Below, in pieces: positions 9,178-17,671 of a stretch of DNA of 64,000 nt. This stretch comes from Winogradskyella ludwigii (lineage in GTDB: Bacteria > Bacteroidota > Bacteroidia > Flavobacteriales > Flavobacteriaceae): positions 270,493 to 334,492 of the forward strand of contig NZ_JABFDF010000005.1 in assembly GCF_013403985.1 (NCBI RefSeq). Direction: 5' to 3'. The notes under the pieces are model-generated. The model saw only the letters and a program-made list of their open reading frames with translations. It did not search any database and was not told the DNA's origin. The translations under genes and the position numbers were made by a program. Numbering within the stretch: the stretch's first letter is position 1; each line of letters begins with the position of its first letter.

Positions 9178-10974
9178 TTACTTCGCACCCAACCAAGCCT
9201 CACGATTTGCTTTCTCTCCTTCAGATAATTCATCTAAACTTGAAATAGCATAAGACGTATCAGCATCTAAAGTGAGTTTTACAGTGCGTTGCTTTCCGAA
9301 GCGCTCGTAAACCACATCGACGGTTTGATTCGGTTTTACAGTTCCTAAAATTTTATTTAAATCTGATGCTTCATTGATATCAACACCATCAATTTTAAGT
9401 AATTTATCTCCTTTTTCAAGTCCTGCGGTATAAGCTCCGGAACCGACTAGCGTATTACTTGTAATCACTTGGTTTTTTAAACGCAATCCAAAAGCAGGCT
9501 GTTCTGTGTTTTGTTGTAATTGCACACCAACCGTTTTAAACAAGGTTTCAAAATCTGGCATGCCACTTTTATAAATGTAATTGTTGAAAAAAGCATCACC
9601 AAATTCAGCACCAGCATAATCCTTTAAAGTTTGCTGTAAATCCGCAATGGTATAATACCTTTCAGTCTTTCCGTAGGTATTCCACACCAATTTCATGTAA
9701 TCATCTAGATTCAATTTTTCTGCCCTAAGTGATAAATCTAAAGCCAAGCCTAACATACTTCCATAAGAATAATAGGATATAAACGTATTATCGCGATTGA
9801 TATCATCTACAGAACGTGCCGCATCTACAAACGGTGCTTGGTAGCTCATCTCAATAGGATTAAAAAACTGTCGTCCTGGAGAATTCCACACGTAATTAAA
9901 AGTTCCTGTCAATCCTTTTATATAATCTTCCTGTACTATAAGTCCAGCTCTGGTTAAGGTTAAATCATCATAATAACTAGTAAAGCCTTCAGCAAACCAA
10001 AGCTCACCACTCATGTTAGCTTCTTCAAAATTAAAGGGCTCTAAACTTTCTGGTCGTATACGTTCTACATTCCAGCAATGAAAAAACTCATGACTAACAG
10101 TACCAATATTACGATCGGCTCCATCAGCTAAACTTCGTGTGCTGGTGACGATAGTAGAATTCCGGTGTTCCATACCATCTCCTGTGGCATTAGGAATATA
10201 ACAGCCTAAAAATGTGTATTCTCCGTAATCGAAAGTTGGTAATTCGCCAAAAACGGCTTTTTGTTGTAGGATTGTTTTTTTGACCTTTTCAAAATAATCA
10301 TCAAATTCTGCTGCGGTTCCATTGTGATGTAAAGCAAAATTCACCTTTTGGCCATCCTCCTCAAACGAACGTACCATATGGTCACTGATCTCGGTTGGAC
10401 TATCCATAAAATACTGTAAGTTATCAGCGGAATAACTATTACCTTCTACAAGCTTTAACTGCGTAGCCACTTTCCAATTTAAATCTTCGCGTCGTTTAAA
10501 TTCAATATTGAAGCTATCATTTTCCAAACTCGGAGCATACATAAAGGTCGCTGGCATATTAAGATGGGCGTGCGTCTCGTCGATTTGCGCATAAGTACCA
10601 TCACCATGGTTAGCGTATAAAGTATAATTGACTATTATAGTGCCATCGTGATTGTTCACGTTCCAAGAATACGGATCTGGACGTGTCGTTTCTAAAACAT
10701 TACCCTTCCCGTCTGTAACCTTTACGTTATAAACATTCTTAGCAAATTCGTGAATAGCATAGCGTCCTGGTGAACTTCTCGACATTCTAAATGTGGCTTC
10801 ACCGGATTTTAAACCTTTAAACGTAGCCGTGATTTGAGCTTCATGATGCACTGCATTTTCAAACGAAATGATATAATTTGAACTTCCTGTAGTTGTTAAT
10901 TCTGTTTCAGAAGTTGTATCGTCTTTGCAATTCACTAAACATAAAAAAGACAGTAATAAAATTAGGCTTCGCAT
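9178..10974 (-). CDS. M61 family peptidase lipoprotein with PDZ domain
   Basis: 598-residue metallopeptidase of the glycyl aminopeptidase family (M61). The N-terminus is a lipoprotein signal (MRSLILLLSFLCLVNC, lipobox Cys16). The zinc motif HEFFH lies at 295-299, preceded by the family block GMEHRNS (267-273). A PDZ domain occupies about residues 485-575 (GSGAYTAGLEKGDKLLKIDG). It probably acts at the outer membrane or in the periplasm on short peptides, by family analogy. Converges on dinB with a 2-bp gap. No operon partner is evident, since the XRE gene upstream ends 44 bp away. Confidence 0.9.
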   Translation of the reverse strand: MRSLILLLSFLCLVNCKDDTTSETELTTTGSSNYIISFENAVHHEAQITATFKGLKSGEATFRMSRSSPGRYAIHEFAKNVYNVKVTDGKGNVLETTRPDPYSWNVNNHDGTIIVNYTLYANHGDGTYAQIDETHAHLNMPATFMYAPSLENDSFNIEFKRREDLNWKVATQLKLVEGNSYSADNLQYFMDSPTEISDHMVRSFEEDGQKVNFALHHNGTAAEFDDYFEKVKKTILQQKAVFGELPTFDYGEYTFLGCYIPNATGDGMEHRNSTIVTSTRSLADGADRNIGTVSHEFFHCWNVERIRPESLEPFNFEEANMSGELWFAEGFTSYYDDLTLTRAGLIVQEDYIKGLTGTFNYVWNSPGRQFFNPIEMSYQAPFVDAARSVDDINRDNTFISYYSYGSMLGLALDLSLRAEKLNLDDYMKLVWNTYGKTERYYTIADLQQTLKDYAGAEFGDAFFNNYIYKSGMPDFETLFKTVGVQLQQNTEQPAFGLRLKNQVITSNTLVGSGAYTAGLEKGDKLLKIDGVDINEASDLNKILGTVKPNQTVDVVYERFGKQRTVKLTLDADTSYAISSLDELSEGEKANREAWLGAK

Positions 10975-11018
10975 CTATTCAATTTTTTAGACACCCAAGG
11001 TACTAATTTTTAAAACCT

Positions 11019-11225
11019 TTAATCTTCCACATACTCTAAAATATCACTAGGCTGACAGTCCAAAGCCTTACAAATCGCTTCTAAAGTAGAAAACCGAATG
11101 GCCTTTGCCTTTCCTGTTTTTAAAATGGAAAGATTTGCGGTTGTGATACCCACAATTTCAGCAAGTTCGTTGCTCTTCATGCCACGTTTGGCTAATATGA
11201 GGTCTAAGTTGACTATTATGGGCAT
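11019..11225 (-). CDS. Small XRE-family regulator (YozG-like)
   Basis: 68 residues that are almost entirely a Cro/CI helix-turn-helix (MKSNELAEIVGITTANLSIL) with a short acidic tail. Its start lies two bases after the stop of the DUF2975 membrane gene, so the two form an operon. Such HTH/DUF2975 pairs are widespread, and the HTH probably represses its own operon. Palindromic TTATCG sites lie upstream of the pair. Confidence 0.85.
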   Translation of the reverse strand: MPIIVNLDLILAKRGMKSNELAEIVGITTANLSILKTGKAKAIRFSTLEAICKALDCQPSDILEYVED

Positions 11226-11227
11226 AA

Positions 11228-11737
11228 TTATATCGTTAAATCGTTTTCTTCTTTTATAATCTTAGTATCTCTAAGTACAGTACTCATTAGCATTAAAAAT
11301 AACCCCATCGCAATTATTAATAAATAGACCAATGTTTTTTCACTTAAACCAACTAAAACTTGCCGTTTATAAAACATATTGCTAATCTCATCAATAAACC
11401 ATAAAGCGACTGAAGAAAGAATCATAAGTTTTCCGGAATTAAACATGCCACTTATAAGTTCGGTATTATAAAAATCTTTTTTTAATAACAATTTTGTCGC
11501 CTTTCTTAATTCCCAAAGCGCAGCAACAAAAACAACATAAACCAAAAGCTCTAAAAAGGTGAAAACATAAAGCATTCTTTCCGTTTTAAAAGTTAATGCA
11601 TCATATTTTAAACCGATAAAATCTTGTTTGACATCAAAGAGAATCATTGATAAAACGAAAATCCCTAAACCAATGCTCATTAGAATAAGAAAAATAATAA
11701 CATTTAGTATCGTATAAAGTGTTTTTGCAGAATTCAT
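11228..11737 (-). CDS. DUF2975-type membrane protein
   Basis: 169 residues with four predicted membrane segments (about 10-32, 48-72, 97-117 and 133-155). It matches the layout of DUF2975 proteins, which are typically encoded next to a YozG-type HTH regulator, as here. The function is unknown; a membrane sensor or modulator of the paired regulator is a plausible inference. First gene of a two-gene operon; the start codon lies two bases from a TTATCG palindrome. Confidence 0.75.
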   Translation of the reverse strand: MNSAKTLYTILNVIIFLILMSIGLGIFVLSMILFDVKQDFIGLKYDALTFKTERMLYVFTFLELLVYVVFVAALWELRKATKLLLKKDFYNTELISGMFNSGKLMILSSVALWFIDEISNMFYKRQVLVGLSEKTLVYLLIIAMGLFLMLMSTVLRDTKIIKEENDLTI

Positions 11738-11739
11738 AA

Positions 11740-11780
11740 TTATCGTTTTACGATAACAAATATATAAAAATTATCGATAA
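11740..11780. promoter_or_regulatory. Two TTATCG/CGATAA palindromes (operator candidates)
   Basis: TTATCGTTTTACGATAA (11740-11756, 7-bp arms) and TTATCGATAA (11771-11780, perfect) share the half-site TTATCG. They are 31 bp apart start to start, about three helical turns, directly upstream of the DUF2975/XRE operon. Best reading: binding sites of the XRE protein. Confidence 0.5.
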
Positions 11781-11817
11781 ACAATAATAAACTATTAGAA
11801 AAGATAATTTTAATATT

Positions 11818-11850
11818 AGACCTGTCAGGTTTTAAAAACCTGACAGGTCT
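11818..11850. repeat. 33-bp palindrome with 16-bp arms
   Basis: AGACCTGTCAGGTTTT (11818-11833) is the exact reverse complement of 11835-11850, with one central base. It lies between two divergent genes. I recall the same core as a common dispersed palindrome in Flavobacteriaceae, so a mobile repeat is more likely than an operator. It could also act as a bidirectional terminator. Confidence 0.65.
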
Positions 11851-11876
11851 CCACAAGAATATAGTACCTTTACCTC

Positions 11877-12293
11877 ATGCAAGAAACCTTCGTCACCATA
11901 GCCAGATATCCATATTCTACAGAAGCACAAATAGCAAAAGGTAGATTAGAAGCCGATGGTATTGAAGTCTTTCTAAGAGATAATCTTACCATAGACACAG
12001 ACCCTTTAGTAAGTCAAGCCATTGGAGGCGTAAAATTAAAAGTACTTGCCAAAGACGAAGAACAAGCACGAGCCATTTTAAAAGCAATCAAAGCTTATTC
12101 TGTAGACAATGAAGGCAACCCTATTATTTGTCCCAATTGTAAAGGGGAACATATTGAAATGTACACCACCATTAATAGTTTCAAATCCTTGATGTCGTTT
12201 CTAATTGGCCTCTTATTCTTTACATTGCCCTTCAGCGCACGCTACCAATACAAATGTGAGGATTGCAACACAGAATTTCCTATTAAAGATTAA
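11877..12293 (+). CDS. DUF2007 domain protein with zinc ribbon and membrane segment
   Basis: 138 residues. The N-terminal ~70 match the DUF2007 fold (FVTIARYPYSTEAQIAKGRL), often annotated as a putative signal-transducing protein. A zinc ribbon is split by a hydrophobic segment: CPNC at 85-88 and CEDC at 127-130, with the hydrophobic stretch at about 104-119. The molecular role is unknown. The upstream 25 bp hold TACCTTTA, a near -7 box, only 5 nt from the ATG, suggesting an almost leaderless message. The last 11 bp overlap the end of the converging MocR gene. Confidence 0.75.
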   Translation: MQETFVTIARYPYSTEAQIAKGRLEADGIEVFLRDNLTIDTDPLVSQAIGGVKLKVLAKDEEQARAILKAIKAYSVDNEGNPIICPNCKGEHIEMYTTINSFKSLMSFLIGLLFFTLPFSARYQYKCEDCNTEFPIKD

Positions 12294-13779
12294 GGACGTT
12301 AGTATAAGCGCTTTTCAACGTTGTAATAACAGTTTCTAGTTCGGCTTCATTTAAATGTCCAAAACCAAAACGAATAGCACAAGTATGCTTATCTTGATAT
12401 AAAATGGTTTTAGGCAGAAATAAATCGAGTTTCTCAGCTTCTTCAGCCAATTTAACTAAAGAAATAGTATCTACAAATTGCAACCATAGCGCCAAACCTC
12501 CTAAAGGAACCTCCCAAGTAATAATACCTTCAAAATATTCTGCCAAATAATAACACAAACGGTCACGACGTTGCTTATAAGTCACAATATTTTTCTTCTT
12601 TAGGCGGTATATTTCACCTTCAGAAATCAATTCAGATAACATCTGCTCTTGTATTAAATCTCCTTGTTTATCTAATAATTGTAAATAGTTTTTGGCTTCA
12701 GAAATAAAGTTTTCGGGCGCCACCACAAACCCGGTATGAATACTAGGAAATAAAGATTGTCCTAATTTACCCAAATAAATAACCATACCTCCAGCATCAG
12801 CACTGGCCATAGGCAACATCGCCGAACCTTCAAACTGAAAATCATAATCATAATCATCTTCAATAATCGCAAATCCATAGGTTTTTGCCATTTGTAATAA
12901 TTGCAAACGACGCTTAGCACTCAACGTTACCGTGGTTGGATAATCTCTATGTGCACAGATATACACGCAGCGTATACTGCCTTTTAAGAAGTGAGTCTTT
13001 ATATAATCCACATCTAAACCTTCATCATCTATAGGGATGGTTCTAATCGTAGCTCCGGCTTGCTGAAAAATCATATTGGCCGCATAATTACTTAACTGAC
13101 CAACGAGCACCAAATCGTTCTGTTTGATTAACAGCTGAGACACAATATATAGACTCATTGCTGTACTGCGCGTATTAATTAAGTTACTAGGCGTAATATG
13201 AAACCCACGCGTGGCATTTAAATAATTACAGAGTTGTGTACTAAAAACCGAAGGCGTTAACTCCGTTGGTTTGTTCCATTTATTAAGTAAGGGCTTACGT
13301 TTCATAGCCGCACTATACCATCTCGAAAATTCATGCACAGGATGCAAACGCAAGTCGGGTTGACCATCATTAATCGTAAACTTCGCTCGTGTTTCTTCTG
13401 CTGTGGATGCCAAATGAAAAGATTGCTCAAAAGGAAAACCGGCTACTTTAGAAGATGTGTACGCCTCGTTTATGGGCTGTGATGTGGCTTTAATGGTTGC
13501 TGTAGAGGCTTCGGGCACCAATACAAAAGTGCCTTTATTAGCAATAATATCTACCCAACCTTGGGAGGCCAATTCTTCATAAATCGCAACAGCGGTATTA
13601 CGATGTACATTTAAGAGCGCACTGAACACACGAGTTCCGGGTAACTTACTACCTTTGTGCAGGTAACCACGTTGTATAGCGTTAATCACTTGTTGCGAAA
13701 CTTGAATATAAACAGGTTGCACTAGCGATTTGTCAAAGGTGACAAGTTGTTTTATAATGTGATTAACCGGACTATTCAT
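12283..13779 (-). CDS. MocR-type regulator (GntR HTH plus aminotransferase-like domain), PLP lysine absent
   Basis: 498 residues: a GntR winged helix (about 15-88, with TRVFSALLNVHRNTAVAIYE) fused to a class-I aminotransferase-like domain. MocR/PdxR proteins sense PLP or amino compounds. Here the Schiff-base lysine of the usual SK(T/S)LFP motif is Gln341 in GKLGQSLFPSIHTG, and the following Arg is His. The DNA reads CAA at that codon. Other cofactor contacts are also weak: VGQLSNY replaces the usual E-x-P-x-Y segment. The IIEDDYDYDF motif is kept. Covalent PLP binding therefore looks lost while the fold and HTH are intact. It is divergent from a TonB receptor that it probably regulates. Confidence 0.88.
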   Translation of the reverse strand: MNSPVNHIIKQLVTFDKSLVQPVYIQVSQQVINAIQRGYLHKGSKLPGTRVFSALLNVHRNTAVAIYEELASQGWVDIIANKGTFVLVPEASTATIKATSQPINEAYTSSKVAGFPFEQSFHLASTAEETRAKFTINDGQPDLRLHPVHEFSRWYSAAMKRKPLLNKWNKPTELTPSVFSTQLCNYLNATRGFHITPSNLINTRSTAMSLYIVSQLLIKQNDLVLVGQLSNYAANMIFQQAGATIRTIPIDDEGLDVDYIKTHFLKGSIRCVYICAHRDYPTTVTLSAKRRLQLLQMAKTYGFAIIEDDYDYDFQFEGSAMLPMASADAGGMVIYLGKLGQSLFPSIHTGFVVAPENFISEAKNYLQLLDKQGDLIQEQMLSELISEGEIYRLKKKNIVTYKQRRDRLCYYLAEYFEGIITWEVPLGGLALWLQFVDTISLVKLAEEAEKLDLFLPKTILYQDKHTCAIRFGFGHLNEAELETVITTLKSAYTNVLNL

Positions 13780-13789
13780 TGTTTTAAAA

Positions 13790-13811
13790 CTGGACTACTT
13801 TAATCGTCCGG
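13790..13811. promoter_or_regulatory. Candidate MocR operator (CTGGAC-N10-GTCCGG)
   Basis: CTGGAC (13790-13795) and GTCCGG (13806-13811) form an inverted pair, 5 of 6 complementary, in the 98-bp divergent promoter region. A third CCGGAC is at 13767 inside the regulator's first codons. TGGAC-type half-sites are, from memory, reported for some MocR regulators. Confidence 0.4.
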
Positions 13812-13877
13812 AAAGTTACGACTTTTGTAGCGTTAAAATTAAATGATGCAACAGCAACCGTTGCAAAACTCAAACAG

Positions 13878-15710
13878 ATGAAAAATACAGTCTTACTTTA
13901 TACCCTTATTGCAGCTAGCATTTTTAAACTAAATGCTCAAGAGAAACCTCCGGTGATCAAAACGGATTCGCTAAAAGAAGTGATCATTACCTCAACACGT
14001 ATCGATCTACCCTTCAAAGAAAACTCAAGAACTATTAATATAATGACAGCTGCAGATATTAAAAATAGTGCTGCAGTAACGGTTGTAGAGGTTTTACAGC
14101 AAATCGCGGGAGTAGATATTAGACGTCGTGGTACTGGCGGAAGTCAAGCCGATTTATTCATCAGAGGTGGTGGTTTCGACCAAACCCTCTTATTAATTGA
14201 TGGTATTAAAATGGACGATGCGCAAACAGGACACCACACCTTAAATGCGGCTTTACCTCTAGAAGTAATTCAACGTATCGAAATCATAAAAGGACCTGCA
14301 GCGCGCGTATTTGGACAGAATGCGTTTACAGGGGCGATTAATATTGTAACAAAATCAACACTAAACAACTCAGTTTCTGCGAATATTGAAACCGGGTCTT
14401 TCGGACAACTTAATGGTTCTGCAACCGTTGGTACGGAATTAGAAAACTCATCACACATCATCCACGCAGGGAAAATGACCTCTGAAGGGTACAGAAACAA
14501 TTCAGATTATGACAATTCTAATTATTTCCTAAAAAGTGTCTTCAACAAAAAAGACCAAGCCATTGAAATGATTGCCACATTTTCTGAACGTAAATTTGGT
14601 GCTGAAAACTTTTACACCACCAACCCTGCTTATAACGAATACGAAGAAACCCAAAACAGTTTAATCGCATTCACCACGAAGTTTCAATCTAAAAACTTCA
14701 AAATTCAACCACGCGTATACTGGAAACGGAATCAAGATCTATTTCTTCTCAAACGTTTTGAACCTAACTTTTTTAGAAACCTTCATATTTCTAATAAAAT
14801 GGGTGCCGAAGCTAACGCCTCTTACACCTCTGAATTAGGGATTACAGGATTTGGAATAGACATCTCTAAAACCTATTTAAAAAGTAATAATCTAGGAGAT
14901 CGCAACCGTTTTATGACCACTTTGTTTTTAGAACACAGATTTCAATTTATCGATAACCGTTTAGATATTACACCTGGCGTTGCTGTAACGTACTTTTCAG
15001 ATTTTAAGTTTAATGCGTTTCCAGGATTAGATGTTGGCTTTGATATTACCAACAACCTTAAAGCTTACGGAAATATTGGATTCACCTACAGGATTCCAAC
15101 CTATACAGATTTATATTACAGTGATCCAAGAACCAACGGAAATGAAGATTTAGAACCAGAAGAAGCCTTTGCGCAAGAAATCGGTATTAAATACCATTCT
15201 CAAAAATTGAGAGCGAGTTTATCTATCTTTAATAGAGATGCCACAAACCTAATAGATTACGTGAGACCAAATACAGTTGAAGAAATTTTCACAGCAACCA
15301 ACATTGCAGAAGTTAACACTAAAGGTTGGGAATTTGATGCTGCTTATAACTTTAAGCTCAACAGTTATAACCAAACCATTGCTTTTGGATACGCCTTTTT
15401 AGATGATAATATTTTAGAACAAAACGAAGAATTATCCCGTTACGCCTTAAACACCTTAAAACACCATTACACCTCACGTTTAAGCACGCAGTTATTTAAA
15501 AATATACGTCAAAGCATCGTTTACAAATATGCAGAACGCACCACAGGACAAACCTATAATGTTTGGGATGCCTCTATAATCTTAGAGTTAAAACAAGTAG
15601 AGCTTTCACTAACCGCAAGCAATATTTTTAATGCCGATTATATAGAATCTGGTTTCACACCAATGCCACCAAGCAACGTCTTATTTGGTATGCGCTACAA
15701 ATTCCTTTAA
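13878..15710 (+). CDS. BtuB-like TonB-dependent outer-membrane receptor
   Basis: 610-residue receptor with signal peptide (cleavage after KLNAQ). The plug domain follows (about 45-150: EVIITSTRI, IRGGGFDQTLLLIDGI, EIIKGPAARVFGQNAFTGAINI), then a 22-strand-type barrel ending in the aromatic C-terminus MRYKFL. The segment FTYRIPTYTDLYY followed by GNEDLEPEEA matches the vitamin B12/siderophore receptor group. There is no N-terminal carboxypeptidase-like domain. No cobalamin riboswitch is seen in the short leader, so the substrate is open; the divergent MocR regulator hints at a vitamin or amine. Confidence 0.87.
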   Translation: MKNTVLLYTLIAASIFKLNAQEKPPVIKTDSLKEVIITSTRIDLPFKENSRTINIMTAADIKNSAAVTVVEVLQQIAGVDIRRRGTGGSQADLFIRGGGFDQTLLLIDGIKMDDAQTGHHTLNAALPLEVIQRIEIIKGPAARVFGQNAFTGAINIVTKSTLNNSVSANIETGSFGQLNGSATVGTELENSSHIIHAGKMTSEGYRNNSDYDNSNYFLKSVFNKKDQAIEMIATFSERKFGAENFYTTNPAYNEYEETQNSLIAFTTKFQSKNFKIQPRVYWKRNQDLFLLKRFEPNFFRNLHISNKMGAEANASYTSELGITGFGIDISKTYLKSNNLGDRNRFMTTLFLEHRFQFIDNRLDITPGVAVTYFSDFKFNAFPGLDVGFDITNNLKAYGNIGFTYRIPTYTDLYYSDPRTNGNEDLEPEEAFAQEIGIKYHSQKLRASLSIFNRDATNLIDYVRPNTVEEIFTATNIAEVNTKGWEFDAAYNFKLNSYNQTIAFGYAFLDDNILEQNEELSRYALNTLKHHYTSRLSTQLFKNIRQSIVYKYAERTTGQTYNVWDASIILELKQVELSLTASNIFNADYIESGFTPMPPSNVLFGMRYKFL

Positions 15711-15715
15711 TAATT

Positions 15716-16692
15716 TGTCATTCCTTCGAAATCAAATATACCTTCAGTTACATCAAAGCTAATCCATAACAAATAACAACCCACTTTGTCATTCCTACAA
15801 AAGCAGGAATCCACAACCAATAACCAAACCCAAATTCAAGACCACTCTGTCATTCCTGCGAAGGCAGGAATCCACAAAAATACTATACCACTAAAACAAC
15901 TCCTAGAAGTATAACACCAGCTAATTCATTTTAAAAATAAACCAACATCAACAACACACTTTGTCATTCCTGCGAAAGCAGGAATCCAAAACAACACAAC
16001 TCAGCTCAAAACAGTTTCTATAATTCCAAAAACTACTAATTATATAAAGTTCTAAAGAAAATCAACATCAAGAAACCTAGTGGATTCCTGCCTTCGCAGG
16101 AATGACAAAAGACTAAAAAATAATACATGAATACTATTTTATAATATCTAAAACCGTAAATACCTCAATATAAATTCAATGCGCGTTCTCATTCCTGCAA
16201 AAGCAGGTAAACCGTAGACATTGAAGCTAATACATAACAAATAACAACACACTCTGTCATTCCTGCGAAGGCAGGAATCCACAACAAAACGAAACCACTA
16301 AAACAACCACCCATAAACCCTACACCAACTAATTCGTTCTAAAAACAAACCACCACCTACAACACCACTCTGTCATTCCTGCGAAAGCAGGAATCCACAA
16401 AAATACTATACCACTAAAACAACCACCCATTAGTCTCACACCCTCTAATTCTTTATAGAACTAAACCAACAACAACAGCAACAACCCGCTTTGTCATTCC
16501 TGCAAAGGCAAGAACCCACAACCAATAACCAAACCCCAATTCAACACCACTTGTCATTCCTGCGAAGGCAGGAATCCACAACAAAACGAAACCACTAAAA
16601 CAACCCCATAAACCCTACACCAACTAATTCGTTTTAAAAATAAACCTCCACCAACCAACAAACTCTGTCATTCCTGCGAAGGCAGGAATCCA
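15716..16692. repeat. Cluster of ~11 GTCATTCCTGC palindromic repeats with repeated spacers
   Basis: This 1.3-kb gene-free stretch (15711-17013) holds copies of a hairpin with arms ATTCCTGC/GCAGGAAT and a GAAG or GAAA loop. Start positions are 15788, 15849, 15963, 16256, 16372, 16493, 16553 and 16667, with an inverted copy at 16080-16106 and degenerate ones near 15720 and 16190. The sequence between copies is also repeated (segments containing CCACTAAAACAACC and CAACTAATTCGTT), giving composite units of 114-121 bp or about 60 bp. From 16700 to 17013 I see no repeat or gene, only a possible weak -7 box (TACCTTTA, 16980) before the next gene. Confidence 0.9.
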
Positions 16693-17013
16693 TAACAACA
16701 CCAAAAACAAAATATTTCCCAAAATTTCTGTAACAAAACCCACCCACAAGATACTAATACCTTGAAAGTCGTCTAAATCTCAAAACTCCCTTGAGGCTCC
16801 AAACGTATAAAAACAACCATACAGTAATAACCATCAAAACAAAATCCATTATCCCAATTTGAAGCGCTGCCTTCAAACACAAGAAACGGAAAACACTAAA
16901 GATTTAAACCCCTTTAAAGATGGTAATGGTGTCACAGATTTACTTTCAAAATTAAGATGGTATAATCTTACAATCGTTGTACCTTTAGTAACTCAAATTT
17001 AATACGGAATCTT

Positions 17014-17646
17014 ATGGCAGAATGGTTTTCAAATTTAGAATTTCTACCCAAAATATATTGGATGCTAGCCATTGCAGGCTCGCTAATATTTACAGTGGTA
17101 ATGATTATGGCCTTCGCCGGAGGAGATACAGATGTAGACGCTGATATCGATGCCGATCTAGAAGCCGGGTTTCAATTCATATCCTTTAAAAACCTTGTCG
17201 GCTTTTTTACCATTTTTGGTTGGAGTGGCATTGCGTGTATAGACGCCGGACTCTCAACTCCGGTAACCCTAATGATATCCGTGTTTTCTGGATTAATTAT
17301 GATGGCAATTATGGCGGCACTCTTTTTCTTTATTAGCAAACTATCAGATAGTGGCACCTTAAACTATAAAAACGCACTTAATGCCGTGGGAGAAGTCTAT
17401 TTAACCATCGGTGCAGACCGCTCTAAAATGGGAAAAGTAAGCATTAGAGTTCAAGGTTCTTTAAGAGAATTAGATGCCCTTACAGATGCATTAACCCCAT
17501 TAAAAACAGGGACCATTATTAAAGTACTGGATGTTACTCCTAACGGAATTCTCATCGTAGACAAAACCCGTAAACCTATTGAGCCTAGTAAAACTCCAAC
17601 CGATCCTTTACTAACGCCTCAACCACAAAAGAAATTACAGAATTAA
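17014..17646 (+). CDS. NfeD-like membrane protein with OB-fold (flotillin partner)
   Basis: 210 residues. Hydrophobic segments occur at about 13-33, 58-76 and 83-107, then a soluble C-terminal domain (about 120-190) with the beta-rich look of an NfeD/YqiJ OB-fold. An acidic DTDVDADIDADLE loop follows the first segment. It is encoded 25 bp before a flotillin gene, the typical NfeD-flotillin arrangement, and probably helps assemble or anchor the flotillin scaffold. The proline-rich tail has no visible domain. Confidence 0.75.
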   Translation: MAEWFSNLEFLPKIYWMLAIAGSLIFTVVMIMAFAGGDTDVDADIDADLEAGFQFISFKNLVGFFTIFGWSGIACIDAGLSTPVTLMISVFSGLIMMAIMAALFFFISKLSDSGTLNYKNALNAVGEVYLTIGADRSKMGKVSIRVQGSLRELDALTDALTPLKTGTIIKVLDVTPNGILIVDKTRKPIEPSKTPTDPLLTPQPQKKLQN

Positions 17647-17671
17647 AAACTAACCTTCAAATTTAAAAACT

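Noticed and set aside
13780..13877. Cobalamin riboswitch before the BtuB-like receptor
   Set aside because: The intergenic region is only 98 bp and shows no B12-box-like sequence.
15716..16692. CRISPR array
   Set aside because: Repeats have variable spacing, one copy is inverted, the spacers are themselves repeated, and no cas genes are present.
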